Positions 1 through 4,581 of a stretch of 5,375 nt of DNA are shown piece by piece. The notes beneath the pieces are model-generated. The model saw nothing but the letters and a program-made list of their open reading frames with translations, searched no databases and was not told the DNA's origin. The DNA lies in the NCBI GenBank assembly GCA_934643435.1, contig CAKUCJ010000107.1, positions 1 through 5,375 on the forward strand. The letters run 5' to 3'. Position numbers and translations under genes: made by a program. Origin of the DNA: an uncultured Collinsella sp. (GTDB lineage: Bacteria; Actinomycetota; Coriobacteriia; Coriobacteriales; Coriobacteriaceae). The first letter of the stretch is position 1. Every line of letters begins with the position of its first letter.

Positions 1-890
1 GCCTTGATAACGCCCTGGGCGAGCGCCTTCATGCCCTCGAGGTCGGAGAAGGCACGGTAGGCCTCCATCGTGGTGAACTCGGGGTTGTGCGTAAGGTCCA
101 TGCCCTCGTTACGGAAGATGCGGCCGATCTCGAACACGCGTTCAAAGCCGCCGACGATGCAGCGCTTGAGGTGCAGCTCGGTAGCGATGCGCAGGTAGCA
201 CTCCTGATCGAGCGCATTGAAGTGCGTGATGAACGGCTTGGCAGTAGCTCCGCCCTGGATGGTCTGCAGGATGGGGGTCTCGACCTCCATGTAGCCGTCG
301 GACTCCATAAAGCGACGGAAGGTGGAGAGAATCTGCGAACGCTTACGGAAGGTCTCGCGGACGTCGTCGTTGGCGATCAGGTCGACATAGCGCTGACGAT
401 AACGGGTCTCCTTGTCGGAAAGGCCGTGGAACTTCTCGGGCAGCGGACGAACAGCCTTCGACAGCAGGGTCGCGCTCTTGGGGGCTACGGAGAGCTGGCC
501 GCGCTTGGTACGCACGACCACGCCGGTCACGCCCAGGATGTCGCCCAGGTCGAGGGCCTTGAGCGTATTCCAGGCAGCCTCGTCCATGTCGTTGATGCGG
601 CAGAACAGCTGAATCTCACCGGTCGCATCGCGCACGACGATGAACATGATCTTGCCCTGACCGCGCTTGGCAACCACACGACCGCCGATCTTCACGACGT
701 CCTCGGTGTCCTCGCCATCGGCAAGCTCGGCATACTTAGCCTCGATGTCGGCAACGTAGTCCTCGAGCTCAGAGTGCTCGGGATACGGGTTCTGGCCTGC
801 CTCGAACAGGGAGGCACGCTTGGCCAGACGGGTGGCACGCTCGTCGTTGAGCGTCGATGCCTGATCGGCGGCGTTCTGGTTCTCTGCCAT
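1..890 (-). CDS. lysS: Lysyl-tRNA synthetase, class II (3' end cut by window edge)
   Basis: Charges tRNA-Lys with lysine in the cytoplasm, using ATP. The frame runs open from an ATG at 888-890 to the window edge, giving about 296 residues of a protein that is usually near 500. Visible parts, in order: a short acidic N-terminal tail (MAENQNAADQ); an OB-fold anticodon-binding domain from about residue 62 (GGRVVAKRGQGK, then RDATGEIQLF); class II motif 1 near 197-205 (GYMEVETPIL); and motif 2 near 258-280, FRNEGMDLTHNPEFTTMEAY, which is diagnostic of LysRS. Motif 3 and the rest of the catalytic domain lie beyond the window. The start is supported by GAGGAG at 898-903, 7 bases upstream. It lies downstream of greA, separated by 79 bases that hold a terminator-like hairpin, so it may depend on read-through or on a promoter I cannot see. 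The EpmA-type short paralogue is excluded by the N-terminal OB-fold. Confidence 0.96.
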   Translation of the reverse strand, partial: MAENQNAADQASTLNDERATRLAKRASLFEAGQNPYPEHSELEDYVADIEAKYAELADGEDTEDVVKIGGRVVAKRGQGKIMFIVVRDATGEIQLFCRINDMDEAAWNTLKALDLGDILGVTGVVVRTKRGQLSVAPKSATLLSKAVRPLPEKFHGLSDKETRYRQRYVDLIANDDVRETFRKRSQILSTFRRFMESDGYMEVETPILQTIQGGATAKPFITHFNALDQECYLRIATELHLKRCIVGGFERVFEIGRIFRNEGMDLTHNPEFTTMEAYRAFSDLEGMKALAQGVIK

Positions 891-903
891 AAGTTAGCTC
901 CTC

Positions 904-941
904 AAACTAAAACGCTCCCCAGGATTCGGTCCCAGGGAGCG
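904..941 (-). terminator. Intrinsic terminator after greA, in the lysS leader
   Basis: A perfect 7-bp stem (913-919 with 935-941, CGCTCCC/GGGAGCG) encloses a 15-base loop. On the minus strand it is followed directly by TTTTAGTTT (904-912). The U-rich tract abuts the lysS ribosome binding site at 898-903, so the terminator sits inside the lysS leader and is not separated from it. There is no clear T tract in the plus direction. It is probably the 3' end of the greA transcript, or an attenuator controlling read-through into lysS. Confidence 0.75.
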
Positions 942-965
942 AAAACATACCTTTACGCGGGACCG
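927..965 (-). promoter_or_regulatory. Candidate antiterminator pairing upstream of lysS
   Basis: CGGTCCC just downstream of the greA stop (minus-strand reading of 959-965) is perfectly complementary to GGGACCG (927-933), which lies in the loop of the adjacent terminator. The 25-base loop of this second hairpin contains the terminator's 5' arm (935-941). The two folds therefore interleave and should not form together. This is the geometry of a terminator/antiterminator pair. A 7-bp match in GC-rich DNA can arise by chance, so function is inferred only. Confidence 0.3.
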
Positions 966-969
966 TGGT

Positions 970-1440
970 CTAGCGTGCGATCTTGGCGATGGTGTAGATG
1001 CGGGTCTTGCCGGAAGGCGTAACGACCTCGACGGAATCGCCCTCGCCGTGACCGATGATGGCGTGACCGACCGGAGACTCGTTGGAGATCTTGTGCTCGA
1101 GCGAGTTGGTCTCGGTGGTACCGACGAGCGTGACGTCCATGAGCTCACCGTTGGGGTCGACCAGGGTGACGGTCGAGCCAATGGAGACGGTCAGGTCGCC
1201 CGTGCTGGCAGCGATCTGAGCGTTGGCGAGGATGGCCTGGATCTCGGCAATACGAGCGGCGTTCTGGGCCTGCTTGTCCTTAGCGGCATCGTACTCGGAG
1301 TTCTCCGAAAGGTCGCCGAACGCACGGGCTTCCTTGATGTCCTCGACGATCTCCTTGGCGTAATCGCCCTCACGCCAAGCGAGCTCCTCGACGAGCTTCT
1401 GGCGGCCCTCAGCGGTCAGTACGATCTGGCTTGCGTCCAT
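970..1440 (-). CDS. greA: Transcription elongation factor GreA
   Basis: Binds in the secondary channel of RNA polymerase and stimulates cleavage of the 3' end of backtracked RNA, rescuing arrested complexes. The protein has 156 residues, typical of the family (about 158). Residues 1-75 form the N-terminal antiparallel coiled coil, and its tip carries GDLSENSEYDAAKDKQ (42-57). Asp43 and Glu46 match the conserved acidic pair that coordinates the catalytic metal. The C-terminal FKBP-like domain has SPVGHAIIGHGEGDSVEV followed by a short final strand. I chose the ATG at 1438-1440, not the upstream one at 1470, because GGGGAG at 1449-1454 lies 8 bases before it and MDASQIVLTAEG matches the usual GreA N terminus. 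It is isolated from tatA by a terminator at 1482-1521. I could not identify a convincing promoter in the short leader. The tip motif distinguishes it from Gfh-type inhibitors and the length from Rnk. Confidence 0.97.
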   Translation of the reverse strand: MDASQIVLTAEGRQKLVEELAWREGDYAKEIVEDIKEARAFGDLSENSEYDAAKDKQAQNAARIAEIQAILANAQIAASTGDLTVSIGSTVTLVDPNGELMDVTLVGTTETNSLEHKISNESPVGHAIIGHGEGDSVEVVTPSGKTRIYTIAKIAR

Positions 1441-1448
1441 ACGGATAT

Positions 1449-1454
1449 CTCCCC
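1449..1454 (-). promoter_or_regulatory. Ribosome binding site deciding the greA start
   Basis: GGGGAG on the minus strand, 8 bases before the ATG at 1440. The longer in-frame start at 1470 would place this site inside the coding region. Confidence 0.7.
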
Positions 1455-1481
1455 AACTCTGATCAAACAATCAACTGTCAA

Positions 1482-1521
1482 CAAAACGAAAAAGACCGGC
1501 TAGCCTGCGGGCAAGCCGGTC
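1482..1521 (-). terminator. Intrinsic terminator after tatA
   Basis: An 8-bp perfect stem, GACCGGCT (1494-1501) with AGCCGGTC (1514-1521), continues inward after one A/A mismatch with GCC/GGC around a TGCG loop. On the minus strand it is followed by TTTTTCGTTTTG. It lies 26 bases past the tatA stop codon and is a textbook factor-independent terminator that separates tatA from greA. Confidence 0.92.
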
Positions 1522-1546
1522 AGGTGCTCACCCCAAAGGGATGGGA

Positions 1547-1822
1547 CTACTCTGCGTCCGCGTCGCTGTCCTCTGCCTTCTTCTTCTTGGCAGCAGCGAG
1601 CTTGGCCTCGAGCTCTGCAATCTCCTTGTCCTCCTCGGACTCCTCGACCACAACGTCCTCGGCCTGCTTGGCCTCGGCCTTATCGTCGCCCTCCATACCC
1701 TCGCGGATATTCTTGACGGTAGAGCCGAGAGACTTACCGAGCTTCGGCAGATTCTTGGGCCCGAAGATAATCAGGACAACGACGAGAATAATGATGAGCT
1801 CAGGAGCCCTCAGTCCAAACAT
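1547..1822 (-). CDS. tatA: Sec-independent translocase subunit TatA/E family
   Basis: A small membrane protein that assembles with TatC to move folded proteins carrying twin-arginine signals across the cytoplasmic membrane. It has 91 residues. A single N-terminal membrane helix (about residues 7-20, PELIIILVVVLIIF) is followed by the Phe-Gly hinge and amphipathic helix FGPKNLPKLGKSLGSTVKNI (20-39). The C-terminal tail is highly charged, with an acidic run and then AAAKKKKAEDSDADAE. The Phe-Gly hinge and LPKLGKSLG favour TatA over TatB, although Glu8 in the helix is also seen in TatB. The start at 1822 is set by GGAGGT at 1827-1832. An in-frame ATG at 2005 would run through the tRNA gene and is spurious. 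No tatC or tatB is in the window, so this is a stand-alone tatA with its own promoter and terminator. Confidence 0.93.
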   Translation of the reverse strand: MFGLRAPELIIILVVVLIIFGPKNLPKLGKSLGSTVKNIREGMEGDDKAEAKQAEDVVVEESEEDKEIAELEAKLAAAKKKKAEDSDADAE

Positions 1823-1826
1823 GTAG

Positions 1827-1832
1827 ACCTCC
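1827..1832 (-). promoter_or_regulatory. Ribosome binding site deciding the tatA start
   Basis: GGAGGT on the minus strand, 4 bases before the ATG at 1822. It supports the short TatA start and rules out the 61-residue extension through the tRNA gene. Confidence 0.8.
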
Positions 1833-1858
1833 ACAATACAGCGAGACAAGCTCGAATG

Positions 1859-1887
1859 AGTATACCGCGGGTATCGCGGTATCACAA
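1859..1887 (-). promoter_or_regulatory. Sigma70-type promoter of tatA
   Basis: On the minus strand, TTGTGA (1882-1887, 4 of 6 to consensus) is separated by exactly 17 bases from TATACT (1859-1864, 5 of 6). Transcription would begin near 1850-1853, giving a leader of about 30 bases before tatA. The promoter lies just after the tRNA-Pro terminator, as expected for an independent unit. An 8-bp dyad fills its spacer and is listed separately. Confidence 0.7.
1862..1882 (-). promoter_or_regulatory. Operator-like dyad between -35 and -10 of tatA
   Basis: ATACCGCG and its exact inverse CGCGGTAT flank a 5-base centre that is itself another ATACC (minus strand). The 21-base element covers the whole spacer and clips both hexamers. 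It lies upstream of the predicted start site, so it would not be in the tatA mRNA. That favours a protein-binding site over an RNA hairpin. No cognate regulator is visible here. Confidence 0.45.
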
Positions 1888-1895
1888 CAATAGTT

Positions 1896-1923
1896 AAAAA
1901 AAGGGACCGCAAGAAGCGGTCCC
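1896..1923 (-). terminator. Intrinsic terminator after tRNA-Pro
   Basis: A perfect 8-bp GC-rich stem (1903-1910 with 1916-1923, GGGACCGC/GCGGTCCC) with a 5-base loop is followed on the minus strand by seven T residues (1896-1902). It begins 11 bases after the encoded CCA of the tRNA. Confidence 0.95.
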
Positions 1924-1934
1924 TCCTCATGCTC

Positions 1935-2011
1935 TGGTCGGGTTGACTGGATTTGAACCAGCGACCCCTGCGTCCCGAACGCAGTGCTCTACCAAACTGA
2001 GCCACAACCCG
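1935..2011 (-). tRNA. tRNA-Pro, anticodon CGG
   Basis: A 77-base cloverleaf with encoded CCA. The acceptor stem is CGGGTTG (2005-2011) with CAACCCG (1939-1945). The D arm carries GGCTC and GAGC. The anticodon stem is CTGCG/CGCAG around the loop TTCGGGA, placing anticodon CGG at 1975-1977. The T arm is GCTGG-TTCAAAT-CCAGT with the last pair G-T. The discriminator is A at 1938, followed by CCA at 1935-1937. The C1-G72 first pair and A73 are the usual identity elements of bacterial tRNA-Pro. It reads CCG codons, which should be frequent in this GC-rich genome. Confidence 0.96.
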
Positions 2012-2019
2012 TTAGCTCG

Positions 2020-2052
2020 ACTATAGTAACAAAGATTTCCGTCGTGTGCCAG
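2020..2052 (-). promoter_or_regulatory. Candidate promoter of tRNA-Pro
   Basis: In the 49 bases between ispE and the tRNA, the minus strand has CTGGCA (2047-2052, 4 of 6 to the -35 consensus), 18 bases, then TACTAT (2023-2028) preceded by TG as in an extended -10. The overlapping TATAGT (2020-2025) is an alternative -10. The start would fall a few bases before the mature tRNA 5' end. Read-through from ispE is also possible, since I see no terminator after ispE. Confidence 0.45.
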
Positions 2053-2060
2053 AGAAATTT

Positions 2061-2957
2061 TTACTTCTTTGGCACTTCGATGCGAACCGTGTTGGGAATG
2101 AGCTCGGTTGCACAGGACCACCAGCCGTTTTGCTGAGCGAGTGCCGCCAGATTTGCTGCCGTGACGGCGGCGTCGCAAATGGCAAACGAGCAGGCACCCG
2201 ATCCGCACACGTCTACGGCAACGGTACCGTCCTGCGCGCGCAGCCAGTCGAGGACCGTTTGGATCTGCGGCTCCATCTGCGCAGAAATGACGCCTAGGTT
2301 GTTGTGGACGAGCGAGTAGGCCGTCTCGGCGTCTCCCGAGCGAAGCGCCGATGCGATCGCACCGGGCTTCTCCGCGGGCACTGGGGTCTCGTCAAAGCGT
2401 CGATAGGCTTCAATTGTCGAAACGCTCGCCTCGCGCGGCTTAACCAGCACGACAGGCGTTGCAGGCAATGCGGGGTACTCGGTTGCCAGAACGTCTCCCC
2501 CGCCCACGTAAAATGCGGGACTCACGTGCAAAAAGAACGGCACATCGGCACCGATGCTACGGGCGATGTCATCGAGCGCGGGATCGGTGCGGTCGACGCG
2601 CCAGAGCTCCGCCAAAGCGACAATGACCGCGGCGGCGTCCGTCGAAGGACCGCCCAGTCCGGCGCACAGCGGGATGTTCTTCTCGATCGTGACGCAGATA
2701 TTGGCTTCGCGGCCATAATGCTCGGCCATAGCAGCGGCCGCACGATACGCCGTATTCTTTTGCATGGGAAAGTCGGATGCCGGAACCGTCTGGACGGTCA
2801 GCGCCTGCGCAGGCCTGACCGTCACGGTATCGACAAGACCGACGGCGGCCATTAGGGAATCGACCTTGTGGTAGCCGCGGTCGTCACGCTCGGTATGAAC
2901 CCCCAGGTAGAGGTTAATCTTTGCCGGCGCGGAAAGGGTCAGGGACCAATCGGTCAC
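2061..2957 (-). CDS. ispE: 4-diphosphocytidyl-2-C-methyl-D-erythritol kinase
   Basis: Phosphorylates the 2-hydroxyl of CDP-methylerythritol with ATP, a middle step of the non-mevalonate (MEP) route to IPP and DMAPP. The protein has 298 residues, within the family range. The N-terminal APAKINLYLGV (10-20) contains Lys13 of the active site. The GHMP-kinase ATP loop is PLCAGLGGPSTDAAA (96-110). GADVPFF (136-142) carries Asp138, aligning with the catalytic Asp of IspE. The C-terminal CGSGACSFAI (251-260) is the third GHMP motif. The start is a GTG at 2955-2957. It lies 2 bases past the veg stop codon, with GAGGAG at 2966-2971 inside the last veg codons, so the two are probably translationally coupled. 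An oddity is Pro at position 104, where most IspE proteins have Gly (GLGGGSS). Homoserine and mevalonate kinases are less likely given the IspE-type N terminus. Confidence 0.95.
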   Translation of the reverse strand: MTDWSLTLSAPAKINLYLGVHTERDDRGYHKVDSLMAAVGLVDTVTVRPAQALTVQTVPASDFPMQKNTAYRAAAAMAEHYGREANICVTIEKNIPLCAGLGGPSTDAAAVIVALAELWRVDRTDPALDDIARSIGADVPFFLHVSPAFYVGGGDVLATEYPALPATPVVLVKPREASVSTIEAYRRFDETPVPAEKPGAIASALRSGDAETAYSLVHNNLGVISAQMEPQIQTVLDWLRAQDGTVAVDVCGSGACSFAICDAAVTAANLAALAQQNGWWSCATELIPNTVRIEVPKK

Positions 2958-2959
2958 CG

Positions 2960-3256
2960 TTAGTGCTCCTCGAGCTGATTGCCGAGCGGGGTAAAGATGT
3001 GCTCGCCGCTCTCGGGGTCGAACAGCTCGACCTGGCCGGTGAGGACATCGATATACTGGTAGGACTGACGCGACTTGCGGCCGCGGCGCTCGTCAACCTC
3101 GACGATAAAGACGGCGGGGTGGACGCTCTTGATGGTGCCCATGCGCTCGACGACGCGGGTGCGGCCCATGTTGGCCTTCACCTTGACGCGATCGCCCACC
3201 ATATCGGTCAGCTTCTCGTGGATGTCGTCGACGTGATTGACTTCCATCTCTTCCAT
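2960..3256 (-). CDS. veg: Veg family protein
   Basis: A small protein of 98 residues related to Bacillus Veg, which has been linked to stimulation of biofilm genes. Its biochemical role is unresolved. After a short acidic lead, the core GDRVKVKANMGRTRVVERMGTI is followed by HPAVFIVEVDE, then the Tyr-rich SYQYIDVLTGQVELF. This matches the SH3-like beta fold of the family. The C terminus, GNQLEEH, is followed by a TAA codon at 2960-2962. I chose the ATG at 3254-3256 because TGGAGG at 3265-3270 lies 8 bases before it. ATGs at 3280 and 3247 have no suitable site. In Bacillus the order is veg-sspF-ispE, and here ispE follows directly. That supports the identity and suggests an old linkage, without the sporulation gene. 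It is likely transcribed from the promoter at 3324-3353. Confidence 0.88.
   Translation of the reverse strand: MEEMEVNHVDDIHEKLTDMVGDRVKVKANMGRTRVVERMGTIKSVHPAVFIVEVDERRGRKSRQSYQYIDVLTGQVELFDPESGEHIFTPLGNQLEEH
2966..2971 (-). promoter_or_regulatory. Ribosome binding site of ispE inside veg
   Basis: GAGGAG, 8 bases before the GTG start of ispE, is formed by the two Glu codons near the veg C terminus (LEEH). Ribosomes ending veg translation would cover it, which fits coupling. Confidence 0.75.
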
Positions 3257-3264
3257 GAACAGGG

Positions 3265-3270
3265 CCTCCA
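3265..3270 (-). promoter_or_regulatory. Ribosome binding site deciding the veg start
   Basis: TGGAGG on the minus strand, 8 bases upstream of the ATG at 3256. It favours the 98-residue product over the 106-residue one. Confidence 0.75.
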
Positions 3271-3283
3271 GAAGGTGCAATTC

Positions 3284-3303
3284 AAAAAGGGGATAATACC
3301 CCT
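3284..3303 (-). terminator. Short hairpin with U run in the veg leader
   Basis: On the minus strand, AGGGG (3299-3303) and CCCCT (3288-3292) pair around TATTAT and are followed by TTTT (3284-3287). The stem is only 5 bp, so it is a weak terminator at best. It lies downstream of the candidate veg promoter and could attenuate veg-ispE. It could equally be the end of the dtd transcript, about 85 bases past the dtd stop. Confidence 0.4.
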
Positions 3304-3323
3304 AAGATAGACAAAACTCTAAT

Positions 3324-3353
3324 ACTATAGCACCCTGTTGCAGCTCTGTGCAA
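3324..3353 (-). promoter_or_regulatory. Candidate promoter of veg-ispE
   Basis: On the minus strand, TTGCAC (3348-3353) is separated by 18 bases from TATAGT (3324-3329, 5 of 6 to consensus). The -10 is preceded by TGC, giving an extended -10. The leader to veg would be about 60 bases. The -35 match is poor (3 of 6) and overlaps the inverted repeat TTGCA/TGCAA (3338-3342 with 3349-3353), a possible binding site. Confidence 0.5.
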
Positions 3354-3388
3354 GTAGCTAAATAAGCTCCGTCCCAAATTAACTACTT
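3352..3388. repeat. Imperfect inverted repeat across the dtd 3' end
   Basis: AAGTAGCTAA (3352-3361) and TTAACTACTT (3379-3388) match in 9 of 10 positions, with a 17-base centre. The arm at 3379-3388 overlaps the dtd stop codon. In RNA the mismatch becomes a G-U pair, giving a 10-bp stem. No U run follows, so it is not a standard terminator. It might protect the dtd 3' end. Confidence 0.35.
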
Positions 3389-3833
3389 ACAGGTTGTCCG
3401 TGTCCAAGACAATGGTGAACGGACCGTCGTTGACCAGGTCGACTTTCATGTCGGCGCCGAAGATGCCGTGCGCCACATGCTCGACGTCCTCGCGCACGAG
3501 CGTCAGGAAGTACTCGTAGAGCTCGTTGGCGACATCGGGCGCGCCGGCATCCGTGAACGACGGGCGTCGACCATGGCGGCAGTCGGCGAACAGCGTGAAC
3601 TGCGACACCACGAGTACCTCACCGTCGACATCGGCGAGCGCCAGATTGGTCTTGCCGTTCTCGTCCTCGTTGATGCGCAGGCCGCGGAGCTTACCCCACA
3701 GCTTATCGGCCTCGGCGCGCGTGTCGCCGTGACCCACGCCCAGCAGCACCAGATAGCCACGCCCGATGCGGCCCACGCACTCGCCGTCGACCGTCACGCC
3801 GGCGCTGAGCACGCGCTGCACCACCGCGCGCAC
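3387..3833 (-). CDS. dtd: D-aminoacyl-tRNA deacylase
   Basis: Hydrolyses D-amino acids (classically D-Tyr) and glycine mischarged on tRNA-Ala, keeping the translation pool chirally clean. At 148 residues it has the normal family length. It opens with the hallmark MRAVVQRV. The active-site segment [17 protein letters not shown] (77-93) contains Thr80 of the conserved SQFTL motif. The cross-dimer Gly-cisPro motif appears as NDGPFT (135-140), with Phe in place of the commoner Val. The enzyme acts as a cytoplasmic homodimer that recognises its ligand mainly through the main chain. The start is a GTG at 3831-3833, 3 bases past the rdgB stop. GAGGAG at 3840-3845 lies 6 bases before it, so dtd should be translated together with rdgB. 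Pairing dtd with a nucleotide-pool cleaner puts two quality-control enzymes on one message. Confidence 0.96.
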   Translation of the reverse strand: MRAVVQRVLSAGVTVDGECVGRIGRGYLVLLGVGHGDTRAEADKLWGKLRGLRINEDENGKTNLALADVDGEVLVVSQFTLFADCRHGRRPSFTDAGAPDVANELYEYFLTLVREDVEHVAHGIFGADMKVDLVNDGPFTIVLDTDNL

Positions 3834-3836
3834 GGC

Positions 3837-4478
3837 TTACTCCTCGCCCGTCAGCTTGGCGGACAGGTGCTCGAGCGCGTGGAAACGGTGGCTAATGGCG
3901 TTCTTCTCCTCCGCCGTCAGCTCGGCCATGGTCTTACCCGGCGTATCAACCGGCAGGAACAGCGGGTCGTAGCCAAAACCATGGTCGCCGCGCCCCTCGT
4001 GCGCGATAACACCCTCGCAGGCGCCTTCGCCATAGGTAACCAGACCGTCTTGGTCGATGAGCGCAACGACGCTCATAAAGCGTGCGGTACGGTCCTCGTC
4101 GGCCACGCCCTCCAGGTTCACGAGCAGCTTGGCGTTGTTGGCGGCATCGTCGCCGTGGACGCCCGCGTAGCGCGCGCTATACACGCCAGGTTCACCGTTC
4201 AGGGCGTCGACGACCAGGCCCGAATCGTCAGCGATGGCTATAAGGCCCGTCTCCTCGACGGCAGCCTGCGCCTTGATGATGGCGTTCTCCAAAAACGTCG
4301 TGCCGTTTTCCTCGGGGTCCTCAAAATCGCCCAGCTGGCCGAGCGCCACAAAGCGTACCTCGGGCATGACCTTGCCCAAAATGGCCTCGATCTCGGTGAG
4401 CTTGTGGGCGTTGCCCGTAGCCACGACGATGGTGGCCGCGGGGTCGAGCGTGTCGATGTCAATCTTTTCAAGTGCCAT
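3837..4478 (-). CDS. rdgB: XTP/dITP diphosphatase (Ham1/RdgB family)
   Basis: Hydrolyses ITP, dITP and XTP to monophosphates plus pyrophosphate, preventing incorporation of deaminated purines. The protein has 213 residues; family members are near 195-205, and the excess is an N-terminal lead of about 16 residues before the first strand. Family motifs in order: TGNAHK (21-26, phosphate binding), ENGTTFLENAIIKA (57-70), ADDSGL (83-88) with the metal-binding and catalytic acidic pair, GVYSARYAG (98-106), FGYDPLF (168-174, base recognition) and ISHR (195-198). The start is the ATG at 4476-4478 because AAGGAGG at 4485-4491 lies 6 bases before it. The in-frame ATG at 4514 lies in the leader hairpin. 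It ends in Glu-Glu-stop, whose codons form the dtd ribosome binding site. The order rph-rdgB is common in bacteria, but here a terminator lies between them. Confidence 0.95.
   Translation of the reverse strand: MALEKIDIDTLDPAATIVVATGNAHKLTEIEAILGKVMPEVRFVALGQLGDFEDPEENGTTFLENAIIKAQAAVEETGLIAIADDSGLVVDALNGEPGVYSARYAGVHGDDAANNAKLLVNLEGVADEDRTARFMSVVALIDQDGLVTYGEGACEGVIAHEGRGDHGFGYDPLFLPVDTPGKTMAELTAEEKNAISHRFHALEHLSAKLTGEE
3840..3845 (-). promoter_or_regulatory. Ribosome binding site of dtd inside rdgB
   Basis: GAGGAG, encoded by the last two Glu codons of rdgB, lies 6 bases before the GTG start of dtd and spans right up to the rdgB stop codon. Confidence 0.75.
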
Positions 4479-4484
4479 AGCTGG

Positions 4485-4491
4485 CCTCCTT
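4485..4491 (-). promoter_or_regulatory. Ribosome binding site deciding the rdgB start
   Basis: AAGGAGG on the minus strand, 6 bases before the ATG at 4478. It rejects the longer frame opening at 4514. Confidence 0.8.
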
Positions 4492-4505
4492 GTCTCTATA
4501 GCAAA

Positions 4506-4552
4506 GCCGCCCAAGGGGAATTGGCCACGAGCCCTCTCCCCTCCTTGGCGGC
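4506..4552 (-). promoter_or_regulatory. Large imperfect hairpin in the rdgB leader
   Basis: GCCGCC at 4506-4511 pairs with GGCGGC at 4547-4552, then AAGG (4513-4516) with CCTT (4543-4546), then GG with CC, with single-base bulges at 4512 and 4542. On the minus strand the 5' arm contains AAGGAGGGG, which resembles a ribosome binding site but has no start codon near it. The hairpin is followed by TTTGCTATAG, too weak a T tract for a confident terminator. It ends 14 bases before the rdgB binding site. Confidence 0.4.
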
Positions 4553-4581
4553 AGAAACCTTACAGTTCGGCATTTCCGCAG

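Noticed and set aside
891..969. A T-box or lysine riboswitch ahead of lysS
   Set aside because: The gap is 79 bases, too short for either, and the conserved T-box sequence is absent. Only simple hairpins are present.
87..1022. A 311-codon open frame on the plus strand antisense to lysS and the end of greA
   Set aside because: It is a shadow of lysS, with no convincing ribosome site or domain, and it runs across a terminator and a gene boundary.
1476..1481. A perfect TTGACA -35 upstream of greA on the minus strand
   Set aside because: No acceptable -10 hexamer lies 15-19 bases downstream, so I do not call a greA promoter here.
1823..2005. A 61-residue N-terminal extension of TatA starting inside the tRNA gene
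   Set aside because: It is translated from tRNA-Pro, a strong terminator and the tatA promoter. The start at 1822 has a good ribosome site and the normal TatA N terminus.
3293..3298. ATAATA within the veg leader as a plus-strand -10 element
   Set aside because: No gene lies downstream on the plus strand and the bases are better explained as the loop of a minus-strand hairpin.
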